Shown here: in pieces, positions 56,561-64,000 of the stretch | Numbering within the stretch: position 1 is the stretch's first letter | How the letters are laid out: every line of letters begins with the position of its first letter | Assembly: GCA_037447655.1 (NCBI GenBank) | Contig: JBBHKE010002135.1 | Coordinates: forward strand, 498,001 to 562,000 | Source: Zygnema cylindricum | Lineage: Eukaryota > Streptophyta > Zygnematophyceae > Zygnematales > Zygnemataceae | Length of the DNA: 64,000 nucleotides | Reading direction: 5' to 3' | The notes under the pieces: model-generated | Database searches by the model: none | What the model was told of the DNA's origin: nothing | The model's input: only the letters and a program-made list of their open reading frames with translations | Position numbers and translations under genes: made by a program

Positions 56561-57064
56561 GCAAAATATCAAATTTTGCATGTTAGTAGAATTGTATTTT
56601 TAGTATCTCTTGACCAAGTTTCAAAGGTTTTAGTTGATTAGAATATTGTTTTTGTGAATCAAAAAGTGCCAGTTCTAGGTTATGATAAAAACTTTGTCAG
56701 GGAATGTTTCTCGGGTTAGAGAGGCAATGTTCGGTAGCTTTACTGCATGTGACGTGTTGGGTAGCTTTGCAGCAAGTGATTTTAGAATGGAAGAATCTGA
56801 ACTGTAGGTTACGGGCCCAAGCCCAAAGCTGCCAGTTTTCAACGAACGAACTACATTATGTTGATGGTTTTAATGACCAGTTACTTAAAGTAAAAATGAC
56901 TCCTACATGTGGCTGACAAATTGGTTCCTCGACCAGTAAAAAAGCCAAGCAGAAAAGATACTAAAGGAAAGATGCCACCCAAAATAAAAGCCCGAATCAC
57001 ATCAACTTCGACAATTAAGGTAGGATATGACAATACACGTATTAGAAATATTTTATTCATGTGA

Positions 57065-57560
57065 ATGATTAATGACTTCACAGTGACTTGTCTCACATTC
57101 CAGAAAGCAATAGACATATGGAATGAGTGGGATAAAATATACCAAATTTCCACTTTGGAGGAAAAAATAGTGGTAAATAATATGATACCCAAGTATAGGT
57201 CTGATGGTGATCCAATAGTTGAATACGCCAATGGCTTTCAACAAATGCACACTGAAGCAGCCAAAGTTGGAAAATTATACGAAGTTCATAAGCGAGTGTT
57301 TCGCCTAGTCTGTATGTTACCATCTGAAAACAAAAATGTTTTAAGTTGCTATAATAAAAGGATCAGAGAAGTGGTCAGAAGGTGCAAGATAAATCTTAGC
57401 AGAAGAGTCCAATTTAAAACTAATGGGAACAATTTGCCAGCCCAAGCATTAACTACCAAACATAAGAAAAAATGGAAGTCTAACTTCAAGGGAGGTGGCA
57501 TCAGTGAGATTGAAAATTACCTATGCTTTTTCTACGCCATAATAAGACATTAAAAATTAG
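57065..57560 (+). pseudogene. Element F gag fragment
   Basis: Open frame with Gag-capsid (UBN2-type) features: FQKAIDIWNEWDKIYQISTL, NMIPKYRSDGDPIVEYANGF and KRVFRLVCMLPSENKNVLSC. A basic region (RRCKINLSRRVQFK) follows; a zinc knuckle is not clearly preserved. Confidence 0.65.
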
Positions 57561-57729
57561 AATGCCAATTATGCAAAAAAACGACAGTTGAGAAGGGAGG
57601 TAGCAAACCTCATCTAATGGAAGAGGTATTTGTTAGTAAGAATGCACCAAATACCCAAGAGAAGTTGGAACATCATACCCATCTAAACTCTCGTGCTCGA
57701 CTACTATCACTCGAGGAGGGAGAGAATTC

Positions 57730-58465
57730 GAGTGGATAAAGGATTGTGGGGCTATTGTATATGTGCAAGAATCGAGAGCCGTTTTGTTACTTCAACAGAT
57801 TCCTCTAAAAATGATATATTGTGGGAATGGAACCACTAAAGTTGCCTCGGCCAAAAGAAATGTGATATTAATGGCCAAAATAGGAGAGAAAGATGCGCCA
57901 TGGATGTTAAACGATGTTTTGTATGTCCCACGCTTTGCCAAAAATCTATATTCCACTTCCCAAGTCATAAAGAAAGGATAAAAGACAGTAACAGAAGGAG
58001 ATAAAGATATAGTGAGCAAGAATGGGAAGTTAGTGATAGAAGGCGTAACGGGGCACAACAAAAGGTTTAAACTTACTTTGAGTGACAATGAAAAACCTTC
58101 TTATGGATTGAATACAATTGTCATGTCGAATAAGAACTATGGCATAAGAGACTTTGTCATGTTCACTATGATTAACTGATAAGAATGATAGATGATGGAA
58201 TAACCGGTGAAATTTAGAAGGGAAAAGCAATCTAATACGTGTAATGGGTGTGCAGTTGGAAAAATACACATTTGGATGTGTGAGGGGCAGCCAGGCAAGA
58301 ATCGCTTGGCAGGAAAAGGTACATGCTAACAATTACAGAGGTTTGGTCTGAGCATATGAAAGTATATTTTATGAAACAGTAAGGTTTGGTCCAAGCATAT
58401 GAAAGTATATTTTATGAAACAGAAATCAGAAGTATTTTAACATCTCAAAGAACACACAATCTGGG
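57730..58465 (+). pseudogene. Element F protease/pre-integrase/integrase start
   Basis: EWIKDCGAIVYVQESRAVLL occupies the protease position, with DCGA for D(T/S)GA. GNGTTKVASAKRNVILMAKI, MLNDVLYVPRFAKNLYSTSQ and then a stop follow. Integrase start: TITEVWSEHMKVYFMKQ, whose ~43-bp coding unit is repeated in tandem at 58339-58424. Decays at about 58465. Confidence 0.65.
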
Positions 58466-59414
58466 GCGAAAAATGTTGTTTTGAAAGCTTTAGTCCTCTC
58501 TATGCCTAGGGTGTGAGGAGAGAGGCGGTTCCGGACTTAGAATATATATGGTAAGTCCGGTTCTGTATGAACCAGATTTAGTATTACAGTGACACAGTAG
58601 GGGATACACTAACGCAGGCACTCCTTGGACACGTGTCGTCACGAGAAACGAGGCATTCCTTGAATATCCGTTTGTTTGTTCGTGGATACACTTGAGGGTC
58701 TTGATAACACACGACATTTCATCTAGGGTGCCGATTGAGGTAAACGAAAAAGGGACAACGACCGCCGACAAATGTTGATTAAAGAGGACCACATTTATGA
58801 TTTGATGACTCGATGAACACGCCTTCATGTCGGTGTAAATATTTGGTCCAACAATGATTTTTCTTCTCGTAATCAGTTGATTATTGTAGGTTCAGTTATT
58901 TCTGATATACCTTGTTTTAATCAAGTATACCATGTTTTAATAAAGTTTACCGACATCTGTAAAGGTAATAGGTAGATAATGTACGGTTCGTATGCCTTCG
59001 AACTTCAGCAAGGTGTCTGATTGAACGACAGATTTAGTAGTGTATCTGTGAGTGTATGGGTAGGACTTAGTCATTTTGTTGTTAGGAACTCGTTTGCATC
59101 AAAATTGTGTGCATTGTTTTCGATAACTTTCATTGAGAATATCTCGCAGAATTGATCCAATATTTATGTGAAAATTTACATGTGTGAAAATTTGCACGTG
59201 TGTTCCTTATTGTCAAATCTACACTGTGGTAAATTTTTAAACCTATTATGTGCCTATTTTGTGTTTTGTTGTTTGTTTTGTTGTTTGCTGAATTTGTCTT
59301 TTTTGAGAGCTTTTAGCTTGTTTACTTCTGTGATGACGACTATATCATTTTCTTCCACCCTTGTTGTTATCACCGAATAACCAAAAACTCCACGTTGTAG
59401 CTATTCTTTAGAGT
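58466..59414. other. ~950-bp sequence interrupting element F integrase
   Basis: Lies between the WGEKC point of the integrase and the GEY-type block that resumes near 59415. It includes a perfect 9-bp stem, CCGGACTTA (58531-58539) and TAAGTCCGG (58552-58560). No domain seen; neither terminal repeats nor a target duplication were identified, so its origin is unknown. Confidence 0.45.
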
Positions 59415-59900
59415 CGAACGGACAACAGAGGTGAATACGCGTCATCAGAATTTTCGAAGAAACTCAAGCTTAAATGTATTCATCACCACCTGATAGTTTT
59501 ATACACTCCAGAGCAGAATGGAGTGGTTGAATGGCTGAACCGTACAATGACAGAAAGCACCAGATGCATGCTGGCTGATCAAGGCATGGACTAAAAAAAT
59601 TTGTTGAGGGCCTGCACTGTGCCAATCATATCAAATATCAACTAAACACGTGGGAAAGAACAAGATGGTAAAACACCCTTTGAGCTATGGATTGCTAGGA
59701 AACTTGATGTTAGACACTTTAAAGTCTTTGGTAGCAAAGTGTTTAGTTTAATCGATGATAGAAAATAGATCGAAAGGTGATCCAGGTATTTTCTTAGGAT
59801 ATGATGCGATTCCAAAGGTTAGAGAATATTTGTTATTAAGAGCTCTTAAAAATAAATATCTTTTTTCAATGACTTTTATGCTTAGTTTAATAACAGGTCG
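59415..59900 (+). pseudogene. Element F integrase, C-terminal part
   Basis: Resumes with a decayed DNGGEY block and, across frame changes, PEQNGVVEW at about 59508-59534, LNRTMTESTRCMLADQGM and VFGSKVFSLIDD-like sequence near 59730. Many stops. Confidence 0.65.
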
Positions 59901-60114
59901 AGTGATAAGAAATAAATATAAGAAATAGAGAAGCAATGACAAAAAATTTTGATATTAATGATGTCGACGCTGTCACAAATAAACATGACGTCACAATGTC
60001 ACAAAACGATCTATATTGTCGCAAGACTTGGAATCGTCTACAACCGTCACAACTTCAAACCCGCGTCTACAATTGTCACAGTTCAAAGGAACGATTTCAT
60101 TTTAGCAAATTGGA

Positions 60115-60665
60115 AGTCGTACGGAGAATCATCACTGAAATTAAAGTGACACTTCAACATTTTGGTTACATGCACACTTGCAATATGACGACAAAAAAAA
60201 TACATTAGAAGGTAAAAGATGACGCCCAATTTTCGTACGGTAATGATTTTATCATCACAATTTAAGTTTTATGATAAAAACGACAAAAAATCTTTCAACT
60301 TTGGCACATGGGCACGCCCCTTTACCCCGTCTTTCATTACCGCCACAAACGACAAGCGCAATTTTTTCGACAGAGAATCCAACAGTTTGTGACGTCACGA
60401 AGATGTTGTTGTACACGTCATATGATTCAATTTTATAACAAAGACAATTATTATTATTTTCCACTTTCTTTTTTCTTGTACGCTCCAGGTTATACCGCCA
60501 TTAGTTCGGACATCTCGGCAAGTCCATGACCGTACGGTCTCTCGTCGACCTATTTTGAAAATTGTTGGCTTGAGGTACATCTATAACTTACGTATTTGTC
60601 GTTTTGTTTCCACAGTCCACTATTGAATACTCAAGAGTCAAGACCCAACGGTTCGGCAGAAAGGA
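60115..60665 (+). repeat. Dispersed repeat P, copy 2
   Basis: Second copy of 7515-8030; see the landmarks there. The right end, AGAAAGGACAAAAAGG, is where the copies diverge. Confidence 0.6.
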
Positions 60666-60669
60666 CAAA

Positions 60670-61078
60670 AAGGTTTAGGATTATTGGGAGAATCGGTGGA
60701 TCAGCCGAAATCACATTTTGGTTCAATGTGGAGAATCGGTTGTCAGATTTTGTTAAAGTTTTAGATCGCGTGGCGCGATTCGATTTTTAGTATGGTTTGA
60801 CGATTTGCATCGGAGTACCTTTGGTTCGTTTAATGTACGGGCGGTTCAGTAGCAACCGGTACATATATTATTTATGTATGATGGTTCAGTTTGGTTTCGT
60901 GTGTTTTGTATTATCTGAATGGTGACTATGATATTTAGTGCGTTGTACGTGTCTAGTGCATTTTAGTGCGTCACTTTGTTTTGGCGCTTGAATGTTTTTA
61001 TTAGACGCACGTCCGGATGTGGACTTCGGTACCCTCGTCTGTTTTGAGTAAGTGGAGTAAGTGGACATTAGTTGTCGG
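60670..61078. other. Gap, nothing recognised
   Basis: GT-rich sequence, no domain-bearing frame. Confidence 0.4.
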
Positions 61079-61436
61079 TGTTAAGAAGGTATATTAGCGT
61101 GTATTATTATCAGTTTAGTATGCAGTCTGGGGAGATGCATCATGCAGTCGGGAGAGATGCATCATGTGTTTGAGAGAGACACATTAAAGTGTATAGGGTA
61201 AAGAACTAAGGAAGGTGGAGGAGTAAGACTTAAGATATATGTCAAAAGAAAGGAGTAGAGATGGAGAGAGGTTGTATTGAAAAGCTTCGGCTTAATATAT
61301 TGATATTTGGCCAACATGTTTTATTGTGAGCTTTGAGTGTCTTATTTATTTGTATAATGTTTATTCAAAGCTTCCGTTGTGTTAACGAGTTTGTTATTTA
61401 TGAGCATCTATTGGAGCACTTGATCGATTTTTAACA
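61079..61436 (+). repeat. Small LTR of a different copia-type element
   Basis: 358 bp, starts TGTTAAGAAGG and ends TTTTTAACA (inverted TGTTAA/TTAACA termini). It is followed after two bases by the primer site TGGTATCAGAGC. TTGTATAATG near 61351 could be TATA-like. No internal coding region or second LTR follows, so this is a remnant. Confidence 0.6.
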
Positions 61437-61500
61437 ATTGGTATCAGAGCACTTGATCTATTTTTACCAAGTGGTATCCGAGCACTTTATCGATTTTTAT
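61404..61500 (+). repeat. 33-bp tandem repeat across the LTR/primer-site border
   Basis: Three units starting at GCACTTGATCG, GCACTTGATCT and GCACTTTATCG, each containing ATTTTTA. The first two also carry the primer site. The repeat duplicates the LTR end together with the primer site. Confidence 0.75.
61439..61450 (+). other. Primer-binding site TGGTATCAGAGC
   Basis: Exact plant-type primer site complementary to the 3' end of initiator tRNA-Met (with CCA). A mutated second copy, TGGTATCCGAGC, lies at 61472-61483. Confidence 0.8.
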
Positions 61501-61845
61501 AACACATCCTTGCCATCCCGGCTAGTCAGCTCCAGTGCTTCTGTGCTTGGTTGGGTTGGGTTCATTGAGAGGCCAGACAAACAGGGAGGATGGAAACCAA
61601 AATAGAGGTTGGCGAATCAATCCTAGCCGTTGGATTCTGCCGGTGAAACTGGGATGTTTAAACTAGTGGGTGAAATAAATCTGTTTAAACGGATAGTAAA
61701 ACCGTCACGCGATCTTCTCTAGTGAGCCGGGGCGCCGTACCAGAATTATTCTTTATGGGGAGCCTCGGTAAAGCGGAAAAGTGCGGTATTTCGATGGATT
61801 TCGTCCGTTTTGGTACAAACTCGTACAATTATATTTATTTGTTTT
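61500..61845. other. Gap after the small LTR
   Basis: Contains GGTTGGGTTGGGTTCATTGA and mixed sequence; no gag or pol is recognisable. Confidence 0.4.
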
Positions 61846-62240
61846 TTTAACCGTGATTTTGATGTGTTTTTTTTAATCATGTTTTTGCTGGGCTTTGGAA
61901 TTATTTTTATTATTGGTATCGTTATTATTGTTTTGCTTATTTTTTGTTTTTTTTGCCACTTGGTCTTTCTTTTCCTTTTGTCTTTTTTTTTTTCTTCAAT
62001 TTTGTTTTGTAATTGCCAAGAACAGGATTGTGGGTTTGGTCTAAAAACGATTATTCATTGGATGGACAATTTGTGGCCGTACGGTTTTCTTCTGAAGCGT
62101 CATAAACTGTCCAATCACTTGTACAACTTTGAAATGAAGGCTACCGCGCACTAATTGGGCCTAGAGAAGTACACTTTTTTGTTTTCTTTCTTTTCATTTC
62201 CTTTGTCGTAAAGTCTCTCTTTATAGTTGTGCTAGAAGGT
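61846..62240 (+). repeat. Dispersed repeat Q, copy 2
   Basis: Second copy of 8480-8905, with the same order of T-rich start, TTTTTGCTGGGC, GGTCTAAAAACGATTATTC, GAAGCGTCATAAACTGTCC and AGAGAAGTACAC. Confidence 0.65.
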
Positions 62241-63953
62241 ACATAACATAGTTGTTCAATTCGTGCAAATTTTAACATTTTTCTGACTTTTTAAGTAGTA
62301 TTCGTCGATTCTATACATTTCGTAAATATAGTTTAAATTCCAATTTACGATGTACTAAAATGTAAAGAAATTGTCCCGTTAACCCTAAAAAATCCTTAAA
62401 AAATATAAAATACGAAAAATATACGAAAATGTACAAAACTATACGAAATGTGTACCCTAAAAACCTAGTTGTTCAAATCGAGCGATTTTTTCCATTTATC
62501 CATTTTCTATGTATTGAAGGTGACTTTTGAAAAAATCGCAAAAAAACGTCAATTGTAAACAGTATGGACGTTATACATAAAACATACAGACAAATTACAA
62601 TAAATGTACGATTTTTTACAGAAATTGTACGAAAGTTGACGAAAAGATACGATGCACGTATCGGTACGTTCTGTTCTGTAAACTAAACAAAATGTTCACG
62701 GATTTGTACGAAATTCTATATCGTACATTTATAGACAATTTCAAAAATTGACGTTGCAGCGTCACACTGTTTGCGCGAAGTAAGTTCAAAAAGTGTACGC
62801 ACGTCTTCTTCAAATTTAAGAAAAGAAGTCGCCATGAAAACTTGAACAATTGAAAGCGAATCTTGAAGGTAAACTCTGTTGCTGACGCCACGTTACTGGC
62901 GTCATTTTTTGATTGACATATTACGCCGGGCAATGTTGAATGATGAAAAATGTCATCTTAATATGGCCTATGCTTTGTTTTTTTGAAGTCGCATGCTCTC
63001 GGGGAGGTAGAGAGAGAAGGCCATGGTTGCCAATTAGATAGTTTAAGAGTGAGACAGACATAATTTATTTTGATAAAAAAGAGGCAAGACAGACAAACAA
63101 CTTATCTGATGAAAAGGAGGCGCTACATAGGATTTGAAACCCGCTCTTGCAGATTTTTGCAATACCCTTAGATAGCATCGTCCATAAGCTGTTGATCTAG
63201 ATGTTGATATACACCTATAATTTGTAATAATTATTTAATAGTTAGAATTTTCTACTACTCATTTAACGGAAAGCGTACAAACTGTTGTACATGGTCAATT
63301 AAATTTTTTAAACATGTACGGATTTGTTCGGATTGAAATTCATTAACGATTTTTACGATTTTTTCAAATCGACCTCTCTCGTTTCTACGTATTGTACGCG
63401 CATTTGGATCGTGCGTAAAATGCGTTTTGAACAACTGTGCCTAAAAATCTTCAAAGTAAATAAAATGTAGGGCAGTTGTATAGATGTATATAGTATTGTA
63501 AGTAATGCACGAAAATGTATCATAAAATTGTAAAATCCCCCATTAAATAACCGTAAAAAGTACAAAAATACATTGACACTGTACGTAAATGTACGGAGAC
63601 TTTAATGCAATATAATAGAAGTATACAGAAATGTAAAAGAATATACTGTAAAAGCCTTCAAAAAATAATTCTCAAAACTACTACCAAATACGGACATGGT
63701 ACCTAAATGTACGGAAGATATATGACATTTGTTTCCTGGAATATGCGTAAATGTACAAGAAAGCACCCTTAAAGCCTTAAAACCCCCTCTAAAATTACTC
63801 TAAAAGTATTAATATACTACGTGAATGTTGATAATATACGGATACATAGTCGGGTACACATTTTATCAATTTTTGAAATCGTTAGAAGCGAATCATACGT
63901 AGCAATCGCGCGTTCGTTTCGTTATGAGATTTGAATAAATACGAGACAATATA
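62241..63953. other. AT-rich region, no gene recognised
   Basis: Dense in short words such as TGTACG, TACGAAA and GTACGGA. The open frame at 62616-62933 (minus) has no recognisable domain. Near 62990-63180 there is a piece with GAGGTAGAGAGAGAAGGCCA and CCATGGTTGCC that resembles part of the family II LTRs (46275-46350 inverted). Confidence 0.45.
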
Positions 63954-64000
63954 CTGTGAGTCGCTATTAGCGTTCAAAACGCTAATTCGACGCCCCCAAA
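63954..64000 (+). mobile_element. Left end of a family-M miniature element, cut by the window edge
   Basis: TA then CTGTGAGTCGCTATTAGCG and the signature CAAAACGCTAATTCGACGC, as at 9768 and 32607. Confidence 0.5.

Larger units (their letters stand above)
56700..59950 (+). mobile_element. Strongly decayed Ty1/copia element F
   Basis: A half-tRNA-iMet-like primer site, GGTTACGGGCCC, is at about 56808-56819, followed by GPSPKLPVFNE-type gag. Copia gag, protease-like, pre-integrase and integrase remnants follow in order. The integrase is interrupted at about 58465-59415 by unrelated sequence. RT is not recognised. LTRs could not be delimited. Confidence 0.65.

Noticed and set aside
58490-58560. 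Possible self-splicing intron domain or ribozyme
   Set aside because: Only a 9-bp hairpin is present; the conserved core nucleotides of group II domain V or a hammerhead were not found.

Overview
The window looks like a stretch of a large, transposon-rich, AT-rich nuclear genome of a plant or a close algal relative (streptophyte). Three things point that way. A leucine-rich-repeat (LRR) gene is built from 72-nt, phase-2 LRR exons. Ty1/copia retrotransposons make up roughly half of the sequence. One element carries the classic plant copia primer site TGGTATCAGAGC. I cannot name the species. Bacterial-style operons, RBS and CRISPR features are absent.

Layout. 1-526: unrecognised acidic reading frame on the minus strand with two in-frame stops. 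1226-6604 (minus): 5' part of an LRR gene, with signal peptide exon, LRR N-cap exon and two 72-nt LRR exons. Its two large introns are extreme purine/pyrimidine tracts, and intron 2 holds decayed copies of exon 2. 6.6-13.7 kb: noncoding dispersed repeats, TA-flanked miniature inverted-repeat elements and a degenerate ~190-bp tandem array. 13,728-31,337: copia element C (minus), interrupted by copia A (plus, perfect ATAAA target duplication) and copia B (minus). 31.3-34.6 kb: rest of the tandem array, a foldback element and miniature elements. 34,651-47,164: copia element D (plus), whose 5' LTR is split by copia E (minus); D itself sits inside a miniature element. 47.4-56.6 kb: noncoding repeats, an OTU-type protease fragment with an Asp-rich tail, a 4-unit repeat array, more miniature elements and a second copy of a ~1.4-kb repeat. 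56.8-59.9 kb: very decayed copia F. 60.1-62.2 kb: second copies of repeats seen at 7.5-8.9 kb, plus a small separate LTR with a TGGTATCAGAGC primer site. 62.2-64.0 kb: AT-rich sequence with nothing recognisable except the end of another miniature element.

The only clear host gene is the LRR gene. The retroelements fall into two families, I (A, B, E) and II (C, D). Both have a primer site matching the anticodon arm of initiator tRNA-Met, the type known from Drosophila copia, instead of the usual 3'-end site. In family I the gag reading frame begins inside the LTR and reads through the primer site. None of the elements looks fully intact. The insertion order can be read directly: tandem array <- C <- (A, B); miniature element <- D <- E.
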